A stretch of DNA of 36,432 nt from Phenylobacterium sp. (GCF_030698145.1 NZ_JAUYNW010000087.1:1-36432), one strand, 5' to 3'; shown: positions 1-9,853, numbered from the stretch's first letter. The notes: generated by a model from the letters alone, not told the origin. Made by a program: numbers and translations.

Positions 1-17
1 ACGCCGCGCTGAAACCT

Positions 18-338
18 TTAGGAGTCCGCCTCGAGCGTCCATATTGGCGGCTGGTGCTTCTCGACGATATCGAGGCACTCCTCGCGGCGCTTCGCGCGGC
101 TGACATTCAAGCGGATGAAGACGTCCGTGGCCTGGTGGACAGCTTGCGCCTCCTTCCAGCCGCGAAAGGCCCCACGGAGGCTGTCGATCTCAGCGCAGCA
201 GTCGAGCGCCCAGCTGGACTCATCTCGCCGGACATAGATCACGTTCCCCGCCGTGGCCGGCAGTTCCTGGCTCTCTTGGTTACGTCGAAACCGGTAGCTG
301 GCGCCGCTGGCGCCGGCGATGTCGAGCACCTGATTCAT
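18..338 (-). CDS. Hypothetical protein of the accessory region
   Basis: A 106-residue soluble protein that I do not recognise. It has no signal peptide and no membrane segment. The N-terminal half (about residues 1-45) reads like a small beta-rich domain and the C-terminal third is charged, with a basic stretch near RAKRREE. The ATG at 338 has a weak AAGG upstream. The gene shares its strand with the DUF2274 and trbI remnants but is separated from them by about 460 bp of debris. It is probably cargo of the same element. The protein-like composition makes it more credible than overlapping frames, but the function is unknown. Confidence 0.5.
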   Translation of the reverse strand: MNQVLDIAGASGASYRFRRNQESQELPATAGNVIYVRRDESSWALDCCAEIDSLRGAFRGWKEAQAVHQATDVFIRLNVSRAKRREECLDIVEKHQPPIWTLEADS

Positions 339-589
339 GAGGAAACCTTAGATGGCGGGATGGCCTCCAATCGCGCCCTGGATCGACGAGAGTGTGGCCA
401 AACGGGACGCGCTTTGTCATCTTTCTTGTTGCCCGGCTATGCGTCTAGTCCGTCGACCGCCTAGCCAGCAGTCAGGCGCCGAGAGGCGAGATTTTGCCGT
501 TCTCTTGTCGCGCTTGCTGAGCGACCCCGGCTGGGCCAGTTGGCGGATATGACTTGGGCCCCAAGGTTGGCCGCAATGAATGATACGAA

Positions 590-620
590 TCCTCGGAGAT
601 TGATCAGTTCTCTCCGAGGA
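590..620. repeat. Perfect 10-bp inverted repeat
   Basis: The arms TCCTCGGAGA (590-599) and TCTCCGAGGA (611-620) are exact reverse complements around an 11-nt loop that itself contains TGATCA. No T-run follows on either strand, so it does not look like an intrinsic terminator. An operator or a recombination site is possible. Confidence 0.6.
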
Positions 621-625
621 AACAG

Positions 626-745
626 ATCAACGCCGCCCTTCCGCATCGCGAACAACTGCTCGCCCTGCTGCAGGAGCCCGGCATAGCTCGGCTGTCTGAG
701 ACCGTACCTCAAGGCGTTCGCGGCCGATGGCTAAGCCGAGCGCCA
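626..745 (+). pseudogene. Possible relic of an AbiEi-type antitoxin N-terminus
   Basis: The plus-strand frame reads HREQLLALLQEPGIARLSE and then a stretch ending in WLSRA. This resembles the start of the winged-helix domain at the N-terminus of AbiEi-family antitoxins (a helix, then a G-I-A-R-L-S-E turn, then a recognition helix). There is no ATG, the frame soon turns into low-quality sequence, and no AbiEii toxin gene follows. The resemblance is from memory, covers only about 35 residues and could be chance. If real it is a broken fragment just downstream of the inverted repeat at 590-620. Confidence 0.22.
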
Positions 746-799
746 ACATGGCCGCCGCGGTACGGGCGCGCCTGCCGAGAGTGGCGCGCCCTGCAGCGT

Positions 800-1030
800 C
801 TATTGGGCCTGCCCGCCTGGCCGCCTCATTTTCGAGAACGCGCGGTCGGCGCCCATGAACCGCGCCAGCATCGGTGGGATGAGCTTGGCAGGCTCGACGA
901 CCCTCCCGCCGCCTTGAGCGAGGGCCTCGCCATAGGCGACGAGATCCCGGTGGACCGATGCGGGAAGTTCGACTGTCACCTTGACGGGCGTGTCGTCGAG
1001 CAGCGTGGCGAGTTTCAGCTTTTCGGCCAT
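800..1030 (-). CDS. DUF2274 family protein of a conjugation locus
   Basis: A 76-residue protein that opens with a lysine/leucine-rich strand, followed by a PVKVTVELPASVHRDLVAY segment and a C-terminal helix with PPMLARFM. This is the DUF2274 pattern: a small protein nearly always encoded directly after trbI in trb-type conjugative operons of proteobacteria, with a ribbon-helix-helix-like look. Its molecular role is not established. It starts 7 bp after the stop of the trbI remnant, the expected operon spacing. The gene looks intact although the gene before it is broken. Confidence 0.8.
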   Translation of the reverse strand: MAEKLKLATLLDDTPVKVTVELPASVHRDLVAYGEALAQGGGRVVEPAKLIPPMLARFMGADRAFSKMRRPGGQAQ

Positions 1031-1037
1031 GAGGTCC

Positions 1038-1481
1038 TCAGGATCGATAGGGTTGAAGGACGAGGTCGCGTGTCACGATCACACGCACCGGGGCGCCGGG
1101 ACGGATGGTGAGGGTCGGCGCGACGCTCAGCCCCTTGCCGATCGCCTGCTGGCCAACTTGGTAGAATGTTCCCGCGGCGCCGGACCGAAGCGCCTGGACG
1201 ATCGAGTCCTCGTCGTCCGAAACGCCGAGTTCCGAACCGACCCCGAGCAGGGTCGAGAGCGCCGCCATGCCGAACAGGCCCGACCAATGCCGGTCGACCT
1301 GGTCCTCGAGCCCCGCATAGCCGGCCGCGTCGCCAGCTGGGAGCTTCTCCAGGATCAGGGACCGACCATCGGGCAGGAGAAGCCGTGTCCAGGCCAGCAG
1401 GACTCGACGCTGCCCGAAGGTGATCCGGTTCTCATAGACCCCGACAAGGCGGGCACCCTGCGGTATCCGCCGTTTTTGCCG
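1038..1481 (-). pseudogene. trbI: trbI 3' fragment (VirB10-like conjugation channel protein)
   Basis: Read on the minus strand, the frame gives IPQGARLVGVYENRITFGQ, then RRVLLAWTRLLLPDGRSL, then HWSGLFGMAALSTLLGVGSE, and ends VIVTRDLVLQPYRS. This is the C-terminal beta-barrel half of TrbI/VirB10, which spans the periplasm and outer membrane in mating-pair formation systems. Homology begins abruptly at IPQG (about position 1466). Five unrelated codons precede it, then an in-frame TAG at 1482-1484, and the N-terminal two thirds of the protein are missing. The gene is therefore 5'-truncated. An internal ATG at 1268 could yield only the last 76 residues. The truncation lies about 155 bp from the guaA stop codon. 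Confidence 0.85.
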
Positions 1482-1504
1482 CTACGGCAAGGTCCGCGAC
1501 ATAC

Positions 1505-1528
1505 CTCCAAACCTCCTCCAGTTTGGAG
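1505..1528. repeat. Perfect 8-bp inverted repeat near the guaA junction
   Basis: CTCCAAAC (1505-1512) and GTTTGGAG (1521-1528) are exact reverse complements around an 8-nt CT-rich loop. The repeat sits between the truncated trbI end and guaA. Neither side has a T-run, so a recombinase core or a protein site is as likely as a terminator. Confidence 0.5.
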
Positions 1529-1555
1529 CGAACAGCCTCGAAAAGAGCCTATTCT

Positions 1556-1580
1556 AAAAGTGCAGAAACACTTTTTATTT
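1556..1580. terminator. Candidate weak bidirectional terminator after guaA
   Basis: AAAAGTG (1556-1562) pairs with CACTTTT (1569-1575) around a 6-nt loop, giving A/T tracts on both sides. It lies 56 bp beyond the guaA stop codon, so it could end the guaB-rsmB-guaA transcript. The stem is AT-rich and weak. Confidence 0.4.
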
Positions 1581-1635
1581 CAGTGATTTAGGAGGGGTTT
1601 TGGATACCGTGGCGAATGCCCGGATAGGCCCTCTT

Positions 1636-3210
1636 CTATTCCCACTCGATGGTCCCTGGCGGCTTGCTCGTCACGTCGTAGACCACGCGGTTGACGCCCC
1701 TCACCTCGTTGATGATCCGAGTGGCGCAGCGGCCCAGGACGTCCCAGGGGAACTCGAAGAAGTCGGCGGTCATGCCGTCGGTGGAGGTGACCGCGCGCAG
1801 GGCCAGGACGTCCTCGTAGGTGCGGGCGTCGCCCATGACGCCCACCGTCTTCACGGGGAGAAGCACGGCGAAGGCCTGCCAGATGCTGTCATAGAGGCCG
1901 GCCTTGCGGATCTCGTCGAGATAGATGGCGTCTGCGGCTTGAAGGACGGCGACCTTTTCGCGGGTGATCTCGCCGGGGATGCGGATGGCTAGGCCCGGGC
2001 CCGGGAACGGGTGGCGGCCGACGAAGGCCGGGGGCAGGCCCAGCTCCACGCCCAGCAGGCGCACCTCGTCCTTGAACAGCTCACGCAGGGGCTCGACCAG
2101 CTTGAGCTTCATGTAATCGGGCAGGCCGCCGACATTGTGGTGGCTCTTGATCACCGCCGAGGGGCCGCCGCTGGCCGAGACGCTCTCGATGACGTCCGGA
2201 TAGAGGGTGCCTTGGGCCAGGAAGGCCGCGCCCTCGATCTTCGCCGACTCCCTGTCGAAGACCTCGATGAACAGGCGCCCAATGGTCTTGCGCTTGGTCT
2301 CCGGGTCGGAGACCCCGGCCAGCTCGCCCAGGAACAGGTCGCCGGCGTCCACGTGGATCAGGGGGATGTTGTAGTGGTCGCGGAACATGGTCACCACCTG
2401 CTCGGCCTCGTTGTGGCGCAGCAGGCCGGTGTCGACGAAGACGCAGGTGAGCTGGTCGCCGATGGCCTCGTGGATCAGCACCGCGGCCACGGAGGAATCC
2501 ACGCCGCCAGAGAGGCCGCAGATCACCTTGCCGTCGCCCACCTGGTCGCGGATCTTCTGGACCATCTCGCCCCGGAAGGCGGCCATGGTCCAGTCGCCTT
2601 TCAACCCGGCGATGCCGTGGACGAAGTTACGCAGCATCAGGGCGCCGCGCGGGGTATGGGCCACTTCCGGATGGAACTGGATGCCGTAGAAGCGGCGGGC
2701 CTCGTCGGCGATCACCGCGTAGGGCGACCCCTCCGAGGACGCCACCACGTGGAAGCCCTGGGGGATGGCGGTGATCTTGTCGCCATGGCTCATCCAGACG
2801 GTCTCTTTCGAGCCGACCTCGCCCAGACCGGCCAGCAGCGGGCTCTCCTGGTGAATGAGGATCTCGGCGCGGCCGAACTCGCGGGTGTGGCCGCCCTCGA
2901 CCTTGCCGCCCAGCTGGTCGCACATGGTCATCTCGCCGTAGCAGATGCCCAGGACCGGGACGCCCAGGTCGAAGACGCGCGGGGTGACCGCCGGGCTGGC
3001 ATCCTCGTGGACGCTGGCCGGGCCGCCGGAGAGGATCACGGCCTTGGGGGCGAAGGCGTCCAACATCGCCTCGACCTTGTCGAAGGGATGGATCTCGCAA
3101 TAGACGCCGCTCTCGCGCAGGCGCCGCGCGATCAGCTGGGTCACCTGGCTGCCGAAATCGACGATCAGGACGCGTTCGTGGGCAGGTTGGGCGGGGGCGG
3201 GTTCGGTCAT
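1636..3210 (-). CDS. guaA: GMP synthase (glutamine-hydrolysing)
   Basis: A 524-residue enzyme, full length for the family, that aminates XMP to GMP using ATP and glutamine in the cytoplasm. Residues 12-200 are the class I glutamine amidotransferase domain: nucleophile Cys90 in GICYGE, with His180 and Glu182 in the FHPE motif. The ATP-pyrophosphatase domain starts near 205, with the PP-loop SGGVDSS at 234-240. The C-terminal dimerisation domain ends in the family signature PPGTIEWE. The ATG at 3210 lies 18 bp after the rsmB stop, so it is the last gene of a guaB-rsmB-guaA operon. The 3' end of guaA is a well-known integration site for genomic islands, and conjugation-gene debris lies directly beyond it here. 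Confidence 0.98.
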   Translation of the reverse strand: MTEPAPAQPAHERVLIVDFGSQVTQLIARRLRESGVYCEIHPFDKVEAMLDAFAPKAVILSGGPASVHEDASPAVTPRVFDLGVPVLGICYGEMTMCDQLGGKVEGGHTREFGRAEILIHQESPLLAGLGEVGSKETVWMSHGDKITAIPQGFHVVASSEGSPYAVIADEARRFYGIQFHPEVAHTPRGALMLRNFVHGIAGLKGDWTMAAFRGEMVQKIRDQVGDGKVICGLSGGVDSSVAAVLIHEAIGDQLTCVFVDTGLLRHNEAEQVVTMFRDHYNIPLIHVDAGDLFLGELAGVSDPETKRKTIGRLFIEVFDRESAKIEGAAFLAQGTLYPDVIESVSASGGPSAVIKSHHNVGGLPDYMKLKLVEPLRELFKDEVRLLGVELGLPPAFVGRHPFPGPGLAIRIPGEITREKVAVLQAADAIYLDEIRKAGLYDSIWQAFAVLLPVKTVGVMGDARTYEDVLALRAVTSTDGMTADFFEFPWDVLGRCATRIINEVRGVNRVVYDVTSKPPGTIEWE

Positions 3211-3228
3211 GGTCTTAAGTCCGCGAGA

Positions 3229-4506
3229 TCATTTGGTTTTCTCCAACACGGCGACGAAGAAGCCGTCGGTGCCGGAGGCGCGGGGCGAGAGGCGCAGATG
3301 GCCCTCGTCCGTCAGGTGTCGGGTCAGGTCGGGATTGTCGGTGGCGGGGCGCACGACGAACCCCTGCGTGCGGACCAGGAAGGCGGCTACGCGGTCCTCG
3401 TCCTCCTCGGGCAGGACAGAGCAGGTGACATAGACCATGCGGCCCCCGGGCTTCACGAAGTGGGTTCCCAGGTCGAGCACGGCGTCCTGATCAGCCATGC
3501 GCTGGGCCAGCGCCTCGGGCTTCAGCCGCCACTTGGTGTCGGGGTGGCGGCGCCAGGCCCCCGAGCCGGAGCAGGGCGCGTCGATGAAGACCACGTCCAT
3601 CTTGCCGTCCAGGCCCTTGAGCGGGTCGGGATAGACCGGTGAGCGGATCTGCAGATTGCGGATCCCGGCGCGTTCGGAGCGGCGCACCGTGTCGGCCAGG
3701 CGCCGTGCCTCGCTGTCGTAGGCGTAGATCTGGCCGGTGTTGCCCATGGCGGCGGCCAGGGCGAGCGTCTTGCCCCCACCCCCGGCGCAGAGATCGAGCA
3801 CCTGGGCGCCCTTGATGTCGCCGGCCGCCTGGGCCGCGATCTGAGAGGCCAGGTCCTGCACCTCGAACCAGCCGCGCGAAAAGGCCGGAATGGTTTCCAG
3901 CGAGCCGCCGCGCTGGGCCGGATCAGGGGCCGCTATCCGCAGGGCGTTGGGCAGGACGCCGGTCGGCGCGGCGTTGAGCGGGGCCAAGGCCTTCAGCGCC
4001 TGCTCCGGATCGGTCTTCAACGTATTGATGCGCAGGTCGACCGGCGCGCGCTCGGAGAGCATGACGCCTTCCAGCGGCGCTTCGTCGCCGAAGGCGCGGG
4101 CGAGCGAAGGCTCCAGCCAATCGGGATAGTCGCCGCGCACGGCGGGCGGGGCGTCGGCCAGATCTCGCGGCTGGAGCAGGGCGGCGCGTTCGGCCTGCGT
4201 CAAGGGGCCCGGACCGTGGGGTTCGTCGCCGGCGGCCTCGGCGATGCGCTCCACCGGCCAGTTCCAGAACACGTGCAGGGCTGCGAGCGCGGCGGCGCGG
4301 GGGCCGTCGTCGCCCATGCGCCAGCCGAGCGATCGGCGGCGCCGGAGCATGTCCAGCACCAGGCCCGAGACCCAGGCGCGGTCCTTCGACCCCGCATAGC
4401 GCGAGGCGTCCCCCCACGTCTTGAGCGCCAGCCGCACAGGCCGGTGGCGCGTCTCGACGTCAGTGAGGATCTCGATGGCCGCGGAAAGGCGTCCGCCGTC
4501 ACGCAA
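3229..4506 (-). CDS. rsmB: RsmB-family rRNA cytosine-C5 methyltransferase
   Basis: A 425-residue SAM-dependent RNA m5C methyltransferase of the NOL1/NOP2/Sun family. In E. coli, RsmB methylates C967 of 16S rRNA; that target here is inferred. Residues 1-130 form an NusB-like helical RNA-binding domain. Motif I (LDLCAGGGGKT) is at 237-247, Cys312 lies in DAPCSGSG and the catalytic Cys362 in TCSVLPEE, so both cysteines of the two-cysteine mechanism are present. The start is a TTG at 4506. I chose it because the N-terminus MRDGGRLSAAIE matches the conserved start of caulobacterial homologues, although no strong ribosome site precedes it. An 11-codon frame overlapping the guaB stop ends 9 nt upstream and may feed ribosomes to this weak start. 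Confidence 0.9.
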   Translation of the reverse strand: MRDGGRLSAAIEILTDVETRHRPVRLALKTWGDASRYAGSKDRAWVSGLVLDMLRRRRSLGWRMGDDGPRAAALAALHVFWNWPVERIAEAAGDEPHGPGPLTQAERAALLQPRDLADAPPAVRGDYPDWLEPSLARAFGDEAPLEGVMLSERAPVDLRINTLKTDPEQALKALAPLNAAPTGVLPNALRIAAPDPAQRGGSLETIPAFSRGWFEVQDLASQIAAQAAGDIKGAQVLDLCAGGGGKTLALAAAMGNTGQIYAYDSEARRLADTVRRSERAGIRNLQIRSPVYPDPLKGLDGKMDVVFIDAPCSGSGAWRRHPDTKWRLKPEALAQRMADQDAVLDLGTHFVKPGGRMVYVTCSVLPEEDEDRVAAFLVRTQGFVVRPATDNPDLTRHLTDEGHLRLSPRASGTDGFFVAVLEKTK

Positions 4507-4515
4507 GGGCTTGGC

Positions 4516-6361
<1,846 letters not shown>

Positions 6362-6380
6362 GTCGAGCTTGTGCGCCGAT

Positions 6381-6402
6381 TGTCGAATTGAGGAAATCGA
6401 CA
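6381..6402. promoter_or_regulatory. Candidate LysR-type operator
   Basis: TGTCGA (6381-6386), a 10-nt spacer and TCGACA (6397-6402) form a perfect dyad in the 54-bp gap between the divergent membrane protein gene and the LysR gene. The position and form suit a LysR regulator that controls itself and its neighbour. A further TGTCGA half-site lies at 6361-6366. Confidence 0.45.
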
Positions 6403-6415
6403 TATTGGATGTGCG

Positions 6416-7312
6416 ATGTTCGAAAATCTCACATTACGCCCCCTGCCCTCACTGAACGCCCTCCGCGCCTTCGAGGCCATGGCGCGCACCGGGCGGGCGA
6501 CCCTGGCCGCCGAGGAGCTGAACGTCACGCATAGCGCGGTCAGCCGACAGGTGAAGGCGCTGGAGGCGACGCTGGGCGTGCGCCTGTTCACCGGCCCTAA
6601 GCATCGACTGGAGCTGACCGAGGCGGGTCGCGATCTGCTGCCGGCGCTGACCGCCGCCTTCGACCAGATCGCCACGGCGGTGCGCCAGACCCGCGGCGGC
6701 GGTGAGGACCTGCACATCGCGGTCAACGCTAGCGTCTCGGTGAAATGGCTGATTCCACGGATGAGCGGCTTCGCCGCCGTCCATCCGAGTGTTCGGCTGC
6801 ACCTGGCGGAACTTCCGTCCCACGCCACCTCGCACCGGGGCGCCCATGCGGTGGTGCGGATGGTCCCGACCAGCCGCCTGGCCGATCCTGACGCGACGGC
6901 CTTCATGTCCAACCACCTGGGACCAGTCATGTCCCCGGCCCTGGCCGAGCGCTTCGCCGGCGCGGCGCTCAAGGCGCCGCGACTGGCCGCCCAGACCCAT
7001 CCGCAGGGCTGGGCGATCTGGGCGGCCCTAGCGGGGATGGAGCTGCCGCCGGGGCACCAGCAGCCCTTCGCACACCTCCACTTCGCCCTGGACGCGGCGA
7101 TTGCGGGATTGGGGGTGGCGGTCATGCCCTGGCCGCTGGTGGCCGACTATGTGGCCAGCGGACGCCTGGTCGCGCCGTTCGGGTTCAGAAAAGCCGAAAG
7201 CGCCTTCGCCCTGCTGGCCGCGCCGGGGGCCTCGAGCCGGGCCCTGGATCAGTTCCGAAGGTGGCTGGTGGCCGAGGGGGCGAAAACGCCCAGCCCGATC
7301 AGCGCCCCTTGA
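6416..7312 (+). CDS. LysR-family transcriptional regulator (GcvA-like)
   Basis: A 298-residue LysR protein. The N-terminal winged helix-turn-helix spans about residues 12-70 (LNALRAFEAMARTGRATLAAEEL, then THSAVSRQVKALEATLGV) and is followed by a linker helix. The effector-binding domain (about 98-290) starts LHIAVNASVSVKWLIPRM, in the style of the GcvA/AmpR subgroup. The ligand cannot be read from sequence. It diverges from a small membrane protein gene and its 3' end overlaps the convergent rlmE by 14 bp. The ATG at 6416 has a GGA about 8 nt upstream. Regulation of the membrane protein and guaB operon through the dyad at 6381-6402 is inferred from layout. Confidence 0.9.
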   Translation: MFENLTLRPLPSLNALRAFEAMARTGRATLAAEELNVTHSAVSRQVKALEATLGVRLFTGPKHRLELTEAGRDLLPALTAAFDQIATAVRQTRGGGEDLHIAVNASVSVKWLIPRMSGFAAVHPSVRLHLAELPSHATSHRGAHAVVRMVPTSRLADPDATAFMSNHLGPVMSPALAERFAGAALKAPRLAAQTHPQGWAIWAALAGMELPPGHQQPFAHLHFALDAAIAGLGVAVMPWPLVADYVASGRLVAPFGFRKAESAFALLAAPGASSRALDQFRRWLVAEGAKTPSPISAP

Positions 7313-8006
7313 ATCCCGTCGCCACGAGGTAGACCTCGGAGCTGCCAGCGCGGCTGGCCTTGGGCTTGATGTGCTTCACATCGGCGAAGTGGCGCTTCAG
7401 GCGGTTGACGACCTCGTAGCTCTCGCCGCCCTGGAAGGCCTTGGAGACGAAGGCGCCGCCGGGCTTCAGCACGCTGATCGCGAACTCGGCCGCGGCCTCG
7501 ATCAGGCCGACGATCCGCAGGTGGTCAGTCTGCTTGTGGCCGACGGTGTTGGGGGCCATGTCGGACAGCACCGCATCGGGCGGGCCGCCCAGCAGGTCGA
7601 TCAGCATCGGGCCGCAGGCCGGATCGGTGAAGTCCATCTCCAGGATGTGGGCCGGGCTGATCGGATCGACGGGCAGAAGGTCGACGCCGACGATATTGGT
7701 GACCCCGCGCTCGACCGCCACCTGCGTCCAGCCGCCGGGAGCGAGGCCCAGGTCGATGATGCGGGCGCCGGGCTTGAGCAGCTTCAGCTTGTCGTCGAGC
7801 TCGGTCAGCTTGTAGGCGGCGCGCGAGCGATAGCCGTGAGCGCGCGCCTTGGCCGCGAAGGGGTCATTGATCTGGCGCGATAGCCAGGCCTGGGACGACG
7901 GCGTGCGGTCCCTGGCGGTCTTCAGGCGCTCGGGCGTGGCCCGACCCTCCTCGGTGCCGCCCGTAGGGCGTTTCACCATCCGCTTGCGTGGGGGCTCGTC
8001 GGTCAT
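7299..8006 (-). CDS. rlmE: 23S rRNA (uridine-2'-O-)-methyltransferase
   Basis: A 235-residue RrmJ/FtsJ-type enzyme that in E. coli methylates U2552 in the A-loop of 23S rRNA on the assembled 50S subunit; loss slows growth and assembly. The SAM motif DLGLAPGGW is at 85-93. The catalytic K-D-K-E tetrad is visible as Lys66, Asp149 (LSDMAPN), Lys189 (FVSKAFQGG) and Glu224 (SSEVYLVA). A basic N-terminal extension of about 40 residues (MTDEPPRKRMVKRPTGG) is typical of alphaproteobacterial homologues. The ATG overlaps the stop of the upstream ppx/gppA-like gene (ATGA), so translation is probably coupled. Confidence 0.95.
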   Translation of the reverse strand: MTDEPPRKRMVKRPTGGTEEGRATPERLKTARDRTPSSQAWLSRQINDPFAAKARAHGYRSRAAYKLTELDDKLKLLKPGARIIDLGLAPGGWTQVAVERGVTNIVGVDLLPVDPISPAHILEMDFTDPACGPMLIDLLGGPPDAVLSDMAPNTVGHKQTDHLRIVGLIEAAAEFAISVLKPGGAFVSKAFQGGESYEVVNRLKRHFADVKHIKPKASRAGSSEVYLVATGFKGR

Positions 8007-9199
8007 TCCGAAGCGTTTACAGGGGAAGCCCCGGGCGATCTACGGCCGCGACGACGCCGGCGGCGCTTGCGGCCCGCGCCAGCGCTCGACATCAGGGACA
8101 TCAGGATGCCCTCGCGCAGGCCGCGGTCGGCCACCCGCACCCGGGTGCAGGGCCAGATCTCCTGGACCGCCTGAAGGATCGCGGCCCCCGCCAACACCAA
8201 ATCGGCGCGGTCGGGCCCGATGCAGGGCTGTTCGGCGCGCTGGCGGGCGTTGAGGCCCAGCAGCAGGTTCGCCGCGGCGTCGCACTGGTCGCGGGTCATC
8301 CAGATGCCGTCCACCTGGCTGCGGTCATATCGTCGCAGACCCAGATGCATCCCGGCCAGGCTGGTGATCGCCCCGGAGGTTCCGACCATGTGGGCGCGGT
8401 CGGCGTCGAACACCTCGCGCATGGGGTCGGCGTTGCGGAAGGCGGCCAGTTCGGTCTTCACCGTATCGACCATCTCGCGGAACCAGGCCTGGGTGACGGT
8501 CTCGCCCTCGGGGAACCGCTCGGCCAGGGTCACCACCCCGATGGGGATGGAGAGCCAGGCCTTGATCGGCAGGCGGCCGGCCACGAACTTGGATATCTCA
8601 GTGTCCAGGCCGCCGGACTTGAGGTCCACCCAGGAGAGCTCGGTCGAGCCGCCGCCGACATCGACCACCAGGGCGGCGTCAGCTTTCCGGTCGAGCAGGT
8701 TGAGGCAACCGGCGACGGAGAGGTGGGCTTCCTCCCGCGGAGTGATGATCTGGAGCTGCAGACCGGTCTCCGCGGCGACCCTGGCCACGAACTCCTGACC
8801 GTTGGCAGCAGAGCGGCAGGCCTGGGTGGCTATGGCCTTGAGCTTCACCACCCGGCGGCGGCGAACCTTCTCGGCGCTGACCCGCAAGGCCGCCAGCGCC
8901 CGCTCCATGGCCGCATCCGAAAGGCGTCCGGACTGGCCCAGGCCCTCGCCCAGGCGAACGATCCGCGAATAGGCCTCGACCACCCGGAAGCCGCGCCCGG
9001 CGGGCGTGGCGATGAGCAGCCGGCAATTGTTGGTTCCAAGGTCGAGCGCGCCATAGCAGGGCGACTCTCCGTCGCCGCGCGGCGCGGCGGGTTCTGGCTC
9101 GAGCGTCACAGGCCGGTCGCCTCGAGGGCGTATAGATGAAGGGTCCGGAGCACGTTCGCGAGGAACGCGCTCGAGGGCGCCTGAGGCATGGACCGCCAC
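8003..9199 (-). CDS. Ppx/GppA-family exopolyphosphatase / pppGpp phosphatase
   Basis: An actin-fold phosphatase of the Ppx/GppA family, acting on polyphosphate or pppGpp; which substrate cannot be decided from sequence. Visible motifs are YGALDLGTNNCRLLIA (phosphate loop 1, about residue 50), ALVVDVGGGSTELSW (phosphate 2) and HMVGTSGAITSLAG (adenosine-type motif). The protein ends in a very basic tail, GRKRRRRRRGRRSPG. The 398-residue reading starts at 9199, but the first 40 or so residues are low-complexity; a GTG at 9109 gives a start closer to the family's usual N-terminus. It is translationally coupled to rlmE (4-bp overlap), linking a stringent-response or polyphosphate enzyme with ribosome maturation. 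Confidence 0.88.
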   Translation of the reverse strand: MAVHASGALERVPRERAPDPSSIRPRGDRPVTLEPEPAAPRGDGESPCYGALDLGTNNCRLLIATPAGRGFRVVEAYSRIVRLGEGLGQSGRLSDAAMERALAALRVSAEKVRRRRVVKLKAIATQACRSAANGQEFVARVAAETGLQLQIITPREEAHLSVAGCLNLLDRKADAALVVDVGGGSTELSWVDLKSGGLDTEISKFVAGRLPIKAWLSIPIGVVTLAERFPEGETVTQAWFREMVDTVKTELAAFRNADPMREVFDADRAHMVGTSGAITSLAGMHLGLRRYDRSQVDGIWMTRDQCDAAANLLLGLNARQRAEQPCIGPDRADLVLAGAAILQAVQEIWPCTRVRVADRGLREGILMSLMSSAGAGRKRRRRRRGRRSPGASPVNASE

Positions 9200-9282
9200 C
9201 CGTCCTTATGCAGGCGCGGAGATCGGCGCCTCGTTTCAGGAGAGAGTGTAGCAACATGGTTCGCCTCTCGGAAGGCGCAGCC

Positions 9283-9310
9283 TTGCACACGGCCACGTGA
9301 GCGTTACGTT
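9283..9310 (+). promoter_or_regulatory. Candidate promoter of hspQ
   Basis: TTGCAC (9283-9288), a 16-nt spacer and TACGTT (9305-9310) resemble a -35/-10 pair about 40 bp before the preferred hspQ start. I could not match the heat-shock sigma-32 form used in this class, although CTTG is present at 9282. Confidence 0.28.
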
Positions 9311-9348
9311 CACTTCCCGGTTAGGTGACGTGGTTTAGATTCTCCTTC

Positions 9349-9735
9349 ATGGACGCTCGAATCGAAAAAGTTGGCAGCGATCTTGTCTCGCGACCCATGG
9401 TTCTCATGGAGCCGCGGCTGGCGAAGTACGCCATTGGACAGGTCGTCCGGCACCGTCACTTCCCCTTCCGGGGCGTGATCTTCGACGTCGACCCCACCTT
9501 CTCGAACACCGAGCAATGGTGGCAGTCGATCCCCGAGGACATCCGGCCGCGCAAGGATCAGCCGTTCTACCACCTGCTGGCGGAGAACGAGGAGAACGCC
9601 TATGTGGCCTATGTCTCCGAGCAGAACCTGCTGCCCGACGAGAGCGGCGAGCCGATCGGCCACCCGCAGGCCTCGCTGATCTTCGAGAGCTTCACCGAAG
9701 GCCACTACAATCTGAAGCCGCGCATCAGCCACTAG
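9349..9735 (+). CDS. hspQ: Heat shock protein HspQ
   Basis: A small YccV/HspQ-domain protein: KYAIGQVVRHRHFPFRGVIFDVDP, then DQPFYHLLAENEENAYVAYVSEQNL. In E. coli, HspQ modulates Lon-dependent proteolysis and binds hemimethylated DNA. The domain starts at about residue 24 of this reading. Starts at 9325 (GTG), 9349 (ATG), 9397 and 9406 are all in frame and none has a clear Shine-Dalgarno. Homologues from other phyla begin close to the AIGQ motif, which would favour 9397 or 9406. The gene runs alone on the plus strand, followed by phhA 118 bp on. Confidence 0.9.
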   Translation: MDARIEKVGSDLVSRPMVLMEPRLAKYAIGQVVRHRHFPFRGVIFDVDPTFSNTEQWWQSIPEDIRPRKDQPFYHLLAENEENAYVAYVSEQNLLPDESGEPIGHPQASLIFESFTEGHYNLKPRISH

Positions 9736-9853
9736 GCTGCAGGGCACGACCGTTCGCCTGCCCACCGCTATCGCGCAATCTTTCACCGCACGATCCCGGT
9801 TTGCGCGCGCAGTTCGAACGGAATTTTCAGGGATTCGCGGTCATTCTCTCGCC

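Larger units (their letters stand above)
339..799. other. Degenerate accessory DNA without a convincing gene
   Basis: About 460 bp between the hypothetical gene and the DUF2274 gene. Short frames exist on both strands, including 83 codons on the minus strand at 461-712, but none has a good ribosome site together with protein-like composition. It contains a perfect inverted repeat and a possible gene relic, listed separately. It reads as eroded mobile-element DNA. Confidence 0.5.

Noticed and set aside
1..1635. Second copy of the guaA 3' end as an attachment repeat
   Set aside because: Looked for the ATTCCCACTCGATGG string and close variants left of guaA and found none in the window; the partner would have to lie outside it.
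2011..3642. Long plus-strand open frame opposite guaA and rsmB
   Set aside because: High GC keeps the antisense of real genes open. The translation is His/Gln/Asp/Gly-rich with no motif, while the minus strand encodes unmistakable enzymes.
9106..9288. 60-codon minus-strand frame upstream of the ppx/gppA-like gene
   Set aside because: No recognisable domain; it overlaps the 5' end of the phosphatase frame and its composition looks non-coding.
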